Below are positions 29,689 through 38,077 of a DNA stretch of 54,515 bases, one piece after another. Numbering within the stretch: position 1 is the stretch's first letter; each line of letters opens with the position of its first letter. The notes under the pieces are model-generated. The model was not told the origin of the DNA. It ran no database searches and saw only the letters and a list, made by a program, of their open reading frames with translations. The translations under genes and the position numbers were made by a program. Source of the stretch: JAHILA01 sp035528175 (GTDB lineage Bacteria > Patescibacteriota > Minisyncoccia > RBG-13-40-8-A). The stretch is from NCBI GenBank assembly GCA_035528175.1, contig DATKZC010000007.1:1-54515 (forward strand), in the 5' to 3' direction.

Positions 29689-31831
29689 TTAAAATCGATT
29701 CTTCAATCATTGGTTCTTCGGTTACCAGTTCTTCAACCTTCGGTTCTTCAACCACGGATTCAATTATTGGTTCTGGTTCAGTTATTAACTCTTGAATTGG
29801 CATTTCTTCTGTAATTAGTGTTTCTTCAATTATCGGCACTTCTTCAATCGTCGGTGTTTGTTCTATTGCCGGTTCTTCGGTTGTTATTTGTTCTTCTGTG
29901 GCCAGGATTTCTTCTGTGTTTTCTTCAACAATCTCAATAATCGGTTCTGTTGGCAGTTCGATGTCCTCTAAAATTTCTTCTGGAGTTTCTTCAATTATTT
30001 GCTCGGGTAAGATTTCTTCAACTGTTGATTCTTCAATATTTTCCTGAACAATATTTTCTGCTATTTTACTTACGATTTCATTAATTTCTTCAATAATTGT
30101 TGGTTCAGTGATTTCTATAGACTCTAAAACAATAAATTCATCCAAACCAGTATTGTCAATATTTTCAAATTCTACTTCAAGATCTTCTTGATTATCTATT
30201 TCTATTTGTTCTTCTAATATGTTTGGCTTACCCGGCGTTGGAATTGGGTCAACCCAGATTGAACTGCCATCAGGTATTCTGGCATAAGATTTGTTCTCTG
30301 GAATCTGTCCATAATGGCTTACAACTTCTGAAAAATCTAAAGCCTTATCATAAATTTTAATCTCATCTATTAAACCCTTCCAATAAAATCCATTACCATA
30401 ACTGCCGAGATAAAAATTATTCGAATTGTAAGTAATGTTTACAGTTGTTGCTGTCCCAGATCCGATTTCTGCGCCATCTACATAAAGCCGCACCTTTGAA
30501 CCGTCATAGGTTCCTACAACATGATGCCAGTTGTTGTCCCATATTCCTGCGCCAACAGCAGGAGAGAGAACAAACCCGCCACTATGACCAATATAAAACC
30601 TCAATCCACCACTTGAACCAGTATAGAACGCGTATGATGCGAATGAACCGCTGTAATGTTTATCAATAATATATTTATATGCGCCCGGTGTTTCAGAATT
30701 TTTAACCCAGGCCTCAAGCGTAATCTGTGATGGATTTAGACTACTTGCATCAGCAACCGTTACATTGTCATTGCCATCAAAACTCAAACCATCACTAATT
30801 TTGCCACTTATAAATGTTGCCCCATCATTGATTCCATCGTTGTTGTTTCCGCTTTGGTCTAATAAATCATTATTCAATGGCAAATATAGTACCATATCAT
30901 TTGTTGAGCCTGGTGTATTATTAATATTATATTCGGGCAATGCATAAGTATAAGAATCAACTAAAACATCATTTGAATTATAAAGATCTACTGTATCGCC
31001 AGTATTATTCAAAATATCATCATTCATAAACACAACCAACCAACCATTAGCGCCGATAGTTGTAGAGCTATCCAAAGTATTTGTTGACTGTATAATAATT
31101 TGATTATCTGTCGCATTTTTGATATACCAACCGGCTAAATCTAATGGATTTGATGTTTGATTGTAAATTTCAACCCATTCACCCAAAATACCATTTTGCG
31201 TATCATCGCCGATTGGATTTGGTAAAAATTCATTTAAAACAACTGGCGGGCTCCAATAATTAGCCGAAATAGTGCTTTGTATTTCCTCTGTATCATAAAA
31301 TCCTTGCCCTTCCGATAACCCCTCTTGCCAACCGTTAAAAACAAATTTAAAATTACAAATTTCTCCCTGTAAATCACCTGAAGCGCCTGATGGCAAAGAT
31401 ACGATAAAATTCCAACTCGGCGTACTAGAGAAAGTGAACGGTCCCAGGTCAGTGAAATTCTCTAATAACCCAATATATGTGCCCGCTGTTAATTCTAAAT
31501 CATTACAAAGATCACCAGAAACTTTTTCATAATTAATTTTGTATTGAAACCCCAAAGTGCCATTATTTTGAATGGTTAAATTTTTCGTTGATGAATCGCC
31601 CGGATTTAATCCACTTGGCGAAAAATCACTGCCCGTCAAACTAAAATCTAAAGTCCCAACTGAAAAAGTATTGGTATTAGAATCTTCAATGTCGCTAAAA
31701 TAAGCAGTCGTTCCTCCCAATATAGAAATACCATAAAAAGCAAGACAAATAACTCCGACAAAAATTCCTATTTTGCCTAAGCCTTTTATTGTCTTTCGGA
31801 ATATTCTTTTTTTATAATTTATCCACTTCAT
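29681..31831 (-). CDS. TasA-like surface protein with a LamG domain nested in a lamin-tail domain
   Basis: 716 residues. An N-terminal helix (about 20-40) precedes TTAYFSD, the SipW-type cleavage context. A TasA/camelysin-like domain (about 40-195) follows. A lamin-tail domain starts at about 197 (VVLNEFLPNPIGDD, GEWVEIYNQTSNPLDLAGWYI) but breaks off at DSYTYALPE (300). A LamG/concanavalin-like domain (about 312-507: LPLNNDLLDQSGNNNDG, WHHVVGTYDGSKVRLYVDG, GLIDEIKIYDKAL) intervenes, and the closing lamin-tail strand resumes as ENKSYARIPDGSSIW (513-527). The last 175 residues are Glu/Pro/Thr/Ile repeats without an anchor. Likely a large matrix or adhesive fibre subunit. Confidence 0.85.
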   Translation of the reverse strand: MKWINYKKRIFRKTIKGLGKIGIFVGVICLAFYGISILGGTTAYFSDIEDSNTNTFSVGTLDFSLTGSDFSPSGLNPGDSSTKNLTIQNNGTLGFQYKINYEKVSGDLCNDLELTAGTYIGLLENFTDLGPFTFSSTPSWNFIVSLPSGASGDLQGEICNFKFVFNGWQEGLSEGQGFYDTEEIQSTISANYWSPPVVLNEFLPNPIGDDTQNGILGEWVEIYNQTSNPLDLAGWYIKNATDNQIIIQSTNTLDSSTTIGANGWLVVFMNDDILNNTGDTVDLYNSNDVLVDSYTYALPEYNINNTPGSTNDMVLYLPLNNDLLDQSGNNNDGINDGATFISGKISDGLSFDGNDNVTVADASSLNPSQITLEAWVKNSETPGAYKYIIDKHYSGSFASYAFYTGSSGGLRFYIGHSGGFVLSPAVGAGIWDNNWHHVVGTYDGSKVRLYVDGAEIGSGTATTVNITYNSNNFYLGSYGNGFYWKGLIDEIKIYDKALDFSEVVSHYGQIPENKSYARIPDGSSIWVDPIPTPGKPNILEEQIEIDNQEDLEVEFENIDNTGLDEFIVLESIEITEPTIIEEINEIVSKIAENIVQENIEESTVEEILPEQIIEETPEEILEDIELPTEPIIEIVEENTEEILATEEQITTEEPAIEQTPTIEEVPIIEETLITEEMPIQELITEPEPIIESVVEEPKVEELVTEEPMIEESILSE

Positions 31832-32423
31832 TTTCTTTTATTTCTTCTTCAACTTTTTTTATTTCTTGTTTTAATTCATTGATTTTTTCATCTTGATTTG
31901 CATCTTTTTCTCTTTTCTTCTTTTTTAATCTCATTATTTCTCTCCAAATTTTCCTGATTTCATCATTTATAATTACAACTGCAGGAATAACAATAATCAA
32001 CACAAATCCCACTGGCTTTCTCACAAAATCAATTACATATCCTAAATATGGAACTTTGATAATTGTTTTGCCAATTATGTCTGATTTCTTAATTTCGCGC
32101 GAATCTACAGAATTATTGGCATCGCCTTTTGTAATATAAACTGGCTCGCCTCCAACAACTTTTATTTCTGCAATTCTGTGTGTTGTTGGTGGTATAGTTT
32201 TGGTTGTTGAGCCAAAAGTGATAATATCTCCAATTTTGTAATCGTTTACCGGCTTAGTCAGAACAATACTTCCGGTTTTTATTGTCGGTTCCATAGAACC
32301 AGACAAAACCGTCATAAATTTTATATTTCCAGTAATCGGTAAAATCGAGATTATCAACAACCCTGCAATTAACAAAATTATAATCAACACAATCCAATAT
32401 AAAATTTTAAATGTTTTTTTCAT
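31812..32423 (-). CDS. SipW-type signal peptidase I
   Basis: 203 residues. Membrane helices lie at about 10-32 and 130-153. Catalytic Ser is in LSGSMEPTIKTGSIV (box B) and catalytic His in PPTTHRIAEI, the Ser-His archaeal/ER/SipW type rather than the Ser-Lys type. The GDANNSVDSREI box follows. A Lys/Glu-rich coiled tail faces the cytoplasm. In Bacillus SipW processes TasA and YqxM; here it sits between two TasA-like genes, so they are its expected substrates. It overlaps the 716-residue gene by 20 nt. Confidence 0.9.
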   Translation of the reverse strand: MKKTFKILYWIVLIIILLIAGLLIISILPITGNIKFMTVLSGSMEPTIKTGSIVLTKPVNDYKIGDIITFGSTTKTIPPTTHRIAEIKVVGGEPVYITKGDANNSVDSREIKKSDIIGKTIIKVPYLGYVIDFVRKPVGFVLIIVIPAVVIINDEIRKIWREIMRLKKKKREKDANQDEKINELKQEIKKVEEEIKENEVDKL

Positions 32424-32494
32424 GATTAAGGTCTTTACAAGTTGCTTAAATTATCCCACAAGCATAAACTTAAGCAACTAAAAAAACTTTAAAG

Positions 32495-33100
32495 TTAGTG
32501 AGGAACCTGATTAAGTTCAACAGTGAAACTCAAATCAGCAATATCTCCCTGAACATCATTACCGGTAGAAGTGGGCAATTCCCAATGAACGCGCAAAATA
32601 ACACTAGCCCCGCTAGCCAAAAAGTAATTTGTGTTATAGGCTGTTGCTAGGCTATTTAAGGCAACCCAATTACTAACAAGTACATCACCACTTCCATTAT
32701 AAATGCCATTAGCATTCTTATCAAAAAATATCATTACTTGCAGATTGTCTCCCAATTCACCTGGTTCTCCTTTGTCTCCAGTTTCAGATTCTGGATTATA
32801 CCCTTCAGTGTTTGTCGCAATGATATTCAACAAATTGATATAACCGTCTACAGAACCAACATTTCTAAGAGTCAATGGTTCACCTTCAAAGTGGCCAGGA
32901 GCCATATTTGAGAAACGGAACGTACCCGTCTCGCCTTCGGTTCCGTCCTCGCTCGAATCGGTTAGGTCAAGATCTAATGTTCCTGCTGTAAATGTATTTC
33001 CAGTTGAAGTTTCTGTATCGCTAAAATATGCAATGGTTCCACCGATTACAATAGCTCCCACTACCCCCACGATTGCTAAACTTAATATAATTTTTTTCAT
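32495..33100 (-). CDS. TasA/camelysin-family matrix fibre protein
   Basis: 201 residues. The signal segment MKKIILSLAIVGVVGAIVIGG is followed by TIAYFSDTETSTGNTFTAGTLDL, the hallmark start of TasA/CalY (camelysin) proteins cleaved by SipW. The rest is beta-rich (RFSNMAPGHFEGEPLTLRNVG, LPTSTGNDVQGDIADLSFTV), as in the jelly-roll of fibre-forming TasA. First gene of the operon, likely the major fibre subunit. It has a long structured 5' leader. Confidence 0.9.
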   Translation of the reverse strand: MKKIILSLAIVGVVGAIVIGGTIAYFSDTETSTGNTFTAGTLDLDLTDSSEDGTEGETGTFRFSNMAPGHFEGEPLTLRNVGSVDGYINLLNIIATNTEGYNPESETGDKGEPGELGDNLQVMIFFDKNANGIYNGSGDVLVSNWVALNSLATAYNTNYFLASGASVILRVHWELPTSTGNDVQGDIADLSFTVELNQVPH

Positions 33101-33125
33101 ATTTTTTATTTTTACCCTGTTAAAT

Positions 33126-33153
33126 TTCGCCTACGGCGAACCCGCTTCGCGGG
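33126..33153. repeat. tandem palindromes before the TasA-like gene
   Basis: TTCGCCTACGGCGAA (33126-33140) abuts CCCGCTTCGCGGG (33141-33153) in the leader, 25-50 nt upstream of the ATG. The first matches the core of the grpE palindrome. Confidence 0.75.
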
Positions 33154-33231
33154 ATTTAACGGGGTGAACTTAATTTATTATTTTATTGTTTTCCTCTTAT
33201 CCCGACCTTTGGAATTGTTTATAAGCGAAAC

Positions 33232-33386
33232 AAAAAACCCTTTCTTTGACCCCTCAAAAGAGGGCTTTGGAAAAGGTCCCTAACTCGCTCTGATAAGTTA
33301 GACATTGTCTAATTATCATTTATTTAAAAACTACCAAATCAAACTCCCTCCTAATGGATAAAGTCCTCCTTGGTAGCTTTGTCTTA
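33232..33386 (-). promoter_or_regulatory. structured leader and candidate attenuator of the TasA operon
   Basis: In transcript order three stems are visible. Stem 1 (33329-33378) closes with CTACCAA/TTGGTAG. Stem 2 (33292-33317) pairs GATAA-TTAGAC with GTCTAA-C-TTATC. Stem 3 pairs CCCTC-TTTT-GAGGG with extra CCTTT/AAAGG outside and is followed by GGGTTTTTTG (33232-33277), terminator-like. About 130 nt of leader remain before the ATG. The stretch between this gene and 33471 holds only this leader, its promoter and the next terminator. Confidence 0.45.
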
Positions 33387-33393
33387 CAATCTT

Positions 33394-33421
33394 AGTTTAG
33401 CGCATTTAAAACCCTTGTCAA
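33394..33421 (-). promoter_or_regulatory. promoter of the TasA/SipW operon
   Basis: On the minus strand TTGACA (33416-33421), 16-nt spacer, TAAACT (33394-33399), placing transcription start near 33387, about 290 nt before the ATG. Confidence 0.6.
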
Positions 33422-33432
33422 TAGACAAAATA

Positions 33433-33464
33433 AAAATAAGGCGGGAACAAGCGTTCCCACCTTT
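33433..33464 (-). terminator. terminator of the 97-residue gene
   Basis: GGTGGGAAC and GTTCCCGCC arms with a 4-nt loop, followed by TTATTTTTATTTTG on the minus strand. Confidence 0.8.
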
Positions 33465-33470
33465 CATTGA

Positions 33471-33764
33471 TCAAAATCTTTCCCAAGGATTCCTCTTCTT
33501 GCAAGATAGTAGTATGTCATAATAAATATGAACTAAAACTGCCTCAATTTGTGTTTGTTTTAATGTTTTTGACAAAGATACACCCTCCCTACATACCATA
33601 ACTTCTTTGCCGATTTTGAATTCGCTTTTTGTCCCATTAGACGTAAACTTAAGAACTAATTCTCCTTCTAAAATATTGGCAAATAAATTGAATTTCCTTA
33701 ATCCTCCTTCTTTGGAAATTACAATTCCTTTTTCCAATACTTCTAAACTCATAATCATTATCAT
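33471..33764 (-). CDS. small soluble protein, unknown
   Basis: 97 residues, not recognised. No signal or membrane segment. A central beta-type stretch (GELVLKFTSNGTKSEFKIGKEV) and a C-terminal helix (KQTQIEAVLVHIYYDILLSC) are visible. It is monocistronic with a good promoter, a GGGAGG site 9 nt before the first of three close ATGs, and a terminator. It shares this leader-plus-ribosome-site style with the other orphan genes. It could regulate the adjacent fibre operon, but nothing shows this. Confidence 0.6.
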   Translation of the reverse strand: MIMIMSLEVLEKGIVISKEGGLRKFNLFANILEGELVLKFTSNGTKSEFKIGKEVMVCREGVSLSKTLKQTQIEAVLVHIYYDILLSCKKRNPWERF

Positions 33765-33805
33765 TATTATGTGCCTCCCTTTTAAATGTTCAATTTGAGT
33801 TTTAT

Positions 33806-33834
33806 ATTATAGACAAAATAAAAAGAAAAGTAAA
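33806..33834 (-). promoter_or_regulatory. promoter of the 97-residue gene
   Basis: On the minus strand TTTACT (33829-33834), 17-nt spacer, TATAAT (33806-33811). Confidence 0.7.
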
Positions 33835-33840
33835 GATTGA

Positions 33841-33912
33841 TAGCCCCAACCGGAGTTGAACCGGTGTTTTCAGAATGAGAATCTGATGTCCTAACCACTA
33901 GACGATGGGGCC
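33841..33912 (-). tRNA. tRNA-Glu (CTC anticodon)
   Basis: 72 nt, full cloverleaf. Acceptor GGCCCCA pairs TGGGGCT (one G-U) with discriminator A; D arm CTAGTGGTTAG; anticodon stem TCAGA/TCTGA with loop TTCTCAT, anticodon CTC; T arm ACCGG-TTCAACT-CCGGT. CCA is not encoded. It lies 6 nt after murF on the same strand. Confidence 0.95.
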
Positions 33913-33918
33913 TTAATA

Positions 33919-35163
33919 CTAAATTTTCACTATTTCTTCAATCACCTTCTCCATTTCCATTGACCGCGAACCCTTTACTAAAATTATATCATTTTCTTTC
34001 AATTCTTTTTGCACTGCCAATTTTGCTTGTTCAGAATTCGGAAACTGGAAAATTTTATTGCTGTCAAAGCCAACGCTTATTGCGCCCTCAGTAACAAACC
34101 CAGCGCGATTGCCAACAGTAAAAATCAAATCAGCAATTCCTGCTGCCTTTTTACCAATTTTTATATGCGCTTCCGACGAGTATCTGCCAATTTCCAACAT
34201 ATCTCCCAAAACAACTATTTTACGTTTCCCTTCAAAAATTCTCAAAGCATCTAAACCAGCTTCCATTGAAAGCAAAGCTGCATTATAAGAATCATCAACA
34301 ATTAGAGTATTTTTGATACCTCTTAATAGGCGCATTCTGCCTGGCATTGGTTCAATCTGTTTCAATGCTTCGGAAATTTCAACCAAGTTCACATTGAAAA
34401 TAATTCCAACTGCCGCAGCTGCCATGGCTGAGTATAAATGCTGGTAGCCCAGGACATTTATCAATTTTGCCGGAACGCTACTTCCTTTAAAATCTAATTT
34501 AAAATTCAACTCGCTGATATTTTTACCCTGGTTAATAATCTTTAATTCGTAGTTTGTTGCTTTAACATCAGCCTTTTTATCTAAACCATAAGTCATTGTT
34601 TTGACATTTATATTTCCTGGCATTCTTCTTACTCTTTCATCATCATAATTTAAAACTGCAATCCCTCCTTTATCCATCATTTTCAACAAAGTTCCTTTCT
34701 CTTCAGCAACTTTTTCCGGACTTTCAAAAAATTCAACATGCACTGGAATTTCACCGACTGCGGTTATTACGCCGACTTTATAATGCACAAAATCCAATAA
34801 ATATTTTATATCCCCTGGCTTATCAGCTCCCATTTCTAAAATCAAAAAATCGGGATAATTAACTCTGAAAATAATCATCCAGAACATCTTTATAAATTTC
34901 GGAATCCAGAGAAAAATTGACCTACCGGCAGTTTCCAGATTAAAAATTGTCAGAGGCACGCCAAACTCGTTATTATAATTCCTGTAATTGCGCCTTACTC
35001 TTTTTTCTCCAAAATGGCTTTTTAAAACAGAATAAATCGCCTCCTTTGTTGAGGTTTTTCCAACGCTGCCAGTAATAGCAATAACCACTGGCTTATATTT
35101 ATTAAGCGCAATTTTAGCCAATATTTTTAATATTTTCTGTAAAATTTTTCTCATATTATTCAC
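33919..35163 (-). CDS. murF: UDP-MurNAc-tripeptide D-Ala-D-Ala ligase (MurF-type Mur ligase)
   Basis: 414 residues. Mur ligase P-loop AITGSVGKTSTKEA, central domain LILEMGADKPGDIKYL and AVLNYDDERV, and C-terminal domain LIVDDSYNAALLSMEAGLDAL with KIVVLGDMLEIG. The DDSYNA and GDMLE motifs point to MurF. It adds D-Ala-D-Ala to the peptidoglycan precursor. The N-terminal MurF domain is shortened; a hydrophobic segment (SIFLWIPKFIKMFWMIIF) interrupts the central domain, seen in some MurF-like proteins of uncultured groups. It overlaps ftsI by 8 nt. Confidence 0.85.
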   Translation of the reverse strand: MNNMRKILQKILKILAKIALNKYKPVVIAITGSVGKTSTKEAIYSVLKSHFGEKRVRRNYRNYNNEFGVPLTIFNLETAGRSIFLWIPKFIKMFWMIIFRVNYPDFLILEMGADKPGDIKYLLDFVHYKVGVITAVGEIPVHVEFFESPEKVAEEKGTLLKMMDKGGIAVLNYDDERVRRMPGNINVKTMTYGLDKKADVKATNYELKIINQGKNISELNFKLDFKGSSVPAKLINVLGYQHLYSAMAAAAVGIIFNVNLVEISEALKQIEPMPGRMRLLRGIKNTLIVDDSYNAALLSMEAGLDALRIFEGKRKIVVLGDMLEIGRYSSEAHIKIGKKAAGIADLIFTVGNRAGFVTEGAISVGFDSNKIFQFPNSEQAKLAVQKELKENDIILVKGSRSMEMEKVIEEIVKI

Positions 35164-36835
35164 TCGGCGGAATTCCGTAATAATTCAAAATATATTTTGT
35201 TATTTCGCCAAACAATGGAGCTGCAGTACTCTCAGCGAAACGCGCGCCAATCGGCTTGTCCAATTTAACTATCATTGAAAATCTAGCTTCAAAAGCCGGA
35301 AAAAATCCAGCCACAGTATGAATTGTTTCCTCGGAATATCCTCCCTTTTCAGGAATCTGTGCTGTTCCGGTCTTGGCAGCAATTGAATATCCATCAACCC
35401 CAGCTCTCTCTGTGTGACCGTTTTCCACCACACTTACTAATATTGCAGTCAAGCGCGAAGTTGTTTCTGATGAAATTACTCTTCTTACTTCTTGCGGTTC
35501 AATTGTTTCTTCTTTGTCTTTTTTAATAATTTTATCAACCACATAGGGTTTCATTAATACTCCGTCATTGGCAATCGCGCCGAAAGCAACAACAATCTGA
35601 AGCGGAGTAATGGCAATCCCCTGGCCAAAAGAAGCAGTAGCAAATTCCAAGTCCCTGTTTGTTTTTAAGTTTGAAATATTTCCGTTGACTTCTCCATTTA
35701 AATCTATGCCCGTTTTGTTCGCAAAACCGAATTTCTCAACATATTCTTTAAAAGCTGATTTGCCTAATTTCTGTTGAGCAAACACTGCACCGGTATTTAA
35801 GGATTTTTCCAGAACCTGAGTCATGGTCTGAATCCCCTCCCCTTTCTGTAGGGCATTTTCTATAACATGCCCGCTGATTTCTACTTTTCCTTTATCATTA
35901 TAGGTAGTTTGGGGATTAACAACTCCCTTGTCAAGCGCCCCCGCCATGGTAATCGCCTTAAAAACAGACCCTGGCTCATATAAATCATGAATTGCGGAAT
36001 TGGCAAAAACGCTTATGTTTTCTACGCTACCGTATTCGTTCGGATTGAATTTCGGCCAGTTAGCCATTGCCTTAATTGCCCCAGTTTTAACATCCATCAC
36101 GATTATTGTACCGCCAGTTGAATGGAATTTATCAATATATTCTTTTAATTTTTGCTCCGCAAAGAATTGGATATTAGAATCAACGGTCAAAACCAAATCA
36201 GCGCCATCTTCTGCTTTTTTGATTATTTCTTTATTTACAGTAATTAATTGACCCTTGCTGTCTCTCTCGACTATTGCCACTCCTATTTTGCCGGAAAGAT
36301 ATTCATTATAGGACTCTTCAATTCCGTATTGACCTTCGCTCTCTTCTTCTTCATTCTGACGCACAAAACCGAGTAAATGACAGGCTAATTCATCTGAAGG
36401 AAAATATCTTTTTGGCTCGGTTTCAAAATATATCCCTTCTAAATTTAAATTTTTTATTTCTTTAATTGTATATTCGTCAACTTTACTTTTTAGCGGCTCG
36501 TATGGATCGTTATCCTTATATATTCTTTCTTTTATTTTTTCTGCATCAATTCCTAAAAGAGGAGATAACAATTCTGCGGTCTCCTCTTTCTCTAAAATAT
36601 CTTTAGGGACAGCGTATACTTTATAAAAATCTTTGTTTATCGCAACCAAATATTCATCCTGTAGAATAATTTCTCCCCTTTTAGGAAGAATTTTTTTAGT
36701 TGTCTGCTGCTGCTCGATTGCCCTAGATTCGTAAGAACTATGTTTTAAAATTTGAAGCGTAAATAGGCGAAAAGTTACAGCTGAAAAACAAAAAAAAATT
36801 ACAAAAATCAATATATAAAAACGCCAATTTTTCAT
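35156..36835 (-). CDS. ftsI: class B penicillin-binding protein (FtsI/PBP2-like transpeptidase)
   Basis: 559 residues. An N-terminal membrane anchor (about 5-27), the PBP dimer domain, then the transpeptidase domain with S-x-x-K in EPGSVFKAIT (Ser near 290), SLN in EKSLNTGAVF (345-347) and KTGTAQIP near 500. It cross-links septal peptidoglycan. No PASTA domain. It sits between ftsL and murF as in the dcw cluster. Confidence 0.93.
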   Translation of the reverse strand: MKNWRFYILIFVIFFCFSAVTFRLFTLQILKHSSYESRAIEQQQTTKKILPKRGEIILQDEYLVAINKDFYKVYAVPKDILEKEETAELLSPLLGIDAEKIKERIYKDNDPYEPLKSKVDEYTIKEIKNLNLEGIYFETEPKRYFPSDELACHLLGFVRQNEEEESEGQYGIEESYNEYLSGKIGVAIVERDSKGQLITVNKEIIKKAEDGADLVLTVDSNIQFFAEQKLKEYIDKFHSTGGTIIVMDVKTGAIKAMANWPKFNPNEYGSVENISVFANSAIHDLYEPGSVFKAITMAGALDKGVVNPQTTYNDKGKVEISGHVIENALQKGEGIQTMTQVLEKSLNTGAVFAQQKLGKSAFKEYVEKFGFANKTGIDLNGEVNGNISNLKTNRDLEFATASFGQGIAITPLQIVVAFGAIANDGVLMKPYVVDKIIKKDKEETIEPQEVRRVISSETTSRLTAILVSVVENGHTERAGVDGYSIAAKTGTAQIPEKGGYSEETIHTVAGFFPAFEARFSMIVKLDKPIGARFAESTAAPLFGEITKYILNYYGIPPSE

Positions 36836-36842
36836 ACTTATT

Positions 36843-37202
36843 TTATTTCATTGCACTGACTTTAGGCAAGGATACATATTCAATCTTCTGTGCCTTGACC
36901 ATCTCCAAATCTTCGCTCATCGCCTCTAAAACATTAATTGATTTTAAATTAGAAACTTCAACTTGAAGACTTTTATTTATTGTATCCAATTCATTTGCCT
37001 GTTTTTGTAAGCTTCTTATTTTATATCCTTTTACAGCAATATTATTCGTTGCAAAAACATATAAAAAACCAGCAAGAAAAACAGTAAAAATCAAAACACT
37101 AGCCGTGCATTTTCTGGTTTTTCTAGTTTGAAAAGATTCTGTTTTGTAAACAGAGCACCGTGAATGGACAATATTTGAATGGACTAAATTTGCTACAGTC
37201 AT
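36843..37202 (-). CDS. ftsL: FtsL-like septum protein
   Basis: 119 residues. A short basic N-terminus, one membrane helix (about 34-52), then a coiled coil (KIRSLQKQANELDTINKSLQVEVSNL) and an extracytoplasmic tail. Sequence conservation in FtsL is low, so the call rests on topology and on position between rsmH (4-nt overlap) and ftsI. FtsL bridges FtsQ/FtsB-type partners and FtsI. Confidence 0.8.
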   Translation of the reverse strand: MTVANLVHSNIVHSRCSVYKTESFQTRKTRKCTASVLIFTVFLAGFLYVFATNNIAVKGYKIRSLQKQANELDTINKSLQVEVSNLKSINVLEAMSEDLEMVKAQKIEYVSLPKVSAMK

Positions 37203-38071
37203 ATACTTATCGCTGCTCGCAGTTTTGCGCTGCGGCTACGAGGATTAACTTCATTTTCTGCCTTTCCGGCAGTAATTGGCTTTTTGGTTAAAATCCGCAA
37301 TATACCTTGCTTTTCTTTTTCTTTAAAGAACCTTTTGACAACTCCATCTTCTAACGAGTGAAAAGAAACCACTACGATTCTACCCTCCTTGTTTAAAATT
37401 TGAAGTGCTTGTTCTAATCCTTTTTTCAGATTTTCCAATTCATCATTAACCACAATTCTTAATGCCTGAAAGATTCTTGCTGCCACGCGGGTAATATTAC
37501 CTCTTCTTGTTTTGGAATATGGAATACTTCTTTTAATTATCTCAAATAATTGTAATGTTGTTTTGATTGGACTCAACCCTCTTTGTCGGACAATCTTCTG
37601 TACAATCTTTCTGGCAAATCGTTCTTCTCCGTATTTTTTAAAAATCTCCAATAAGCTTTCTTCCGGCCAGGTATTGATTATTTCCTGGGCAGTGACCACT
37701 TGTCCGCCGTTTAAAATCATTGTCAGGGGTTCGTCTTTTTTAAATGTAAATCCTTTCCCGCTTTCCTCTATCTGCCAACTTGACAAACCAAGGTCAAATA
37801 AGATTCCGTCTATTTTATTAAAATTATTTTCTTCGGCAATTCTTTTTAAATCTTTGAAATTCCCTCCCACCAATACAAATCCTTCTATGGCTTTGATTCT
37901 TTTCAGTGATTCGTAATCAATATCTATTCCTAAAACTTTTCCGTCGGGCTTTGTTTTTTCCAAGATTACCGAACTATGTCCAGCATCTCCAATTGTGCAA
38001 TCTATAAAATTCTGTCCTGGTTGAGGATTTAAATATTCAATTACTTCCTTTAAAAGGACTGATTTGTGCAT
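37199..38071 (-). CDS. rsmH: 16S rRNA m4C1402 methyltransferase RsmH
   Basis: 290 residues. MHKSVLLKEVIEYLNPQPG and FIDCTIGDAGHSSVILE (SAM motif), DGILFDLGLSSWQIEESGKGF, RRGNITRVAARIFQALRIVVNDEL and the C-terminal VVSFHSLEDGVVKRFF are RsmH signatures. Methylates N4 of C1402 in 16S rRNA. Second gene of the mraZ cluster, 6 nt after mraZ. Confidence 0.96.
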   Translation of the reverse strand: MHKSVLLKEVIEYLNPQPGQNFIDCTIGDAGHSSVILEKTKPDGKVLGIDIDYESLKRIKAIEGFVLVGGNFKDLKRIAEENNFNKIDGILFDLGLSSWQIEESGKGFTFKKDEPLTMILNGGQVVTAQEIINTWPEESLLEIFKKYGEERFARKIVQKIVRQRGLSPIKTTLQLFEIIKRSIPYSKTRRGNITRVAARIFQALRIVVNDELENLKKGLEQALQILNKEGRIVVVSFHSLEDGVVKRFFKEKEKQGILRILTKKPITAGKAENEVNPRSRSAKLRAAISI

Positions 38072-38077
38072 AGAATG

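Noticed and set aside
30445..30669. Plus-strand frame inside the LamG region
   Set aside because: Antisense, with no start signal, opposite a clear LamG domain.
33232..33386. Known c-di-GMP or other named riboswitch before the TasA operon
   Set aside because: No conserved core of a named class was recognised; left as an unassigned structured leader.
37512..37916. Plus-strand frame opposite rsmH
   Set aside because: rsmH is complete and conserved on the other strand.
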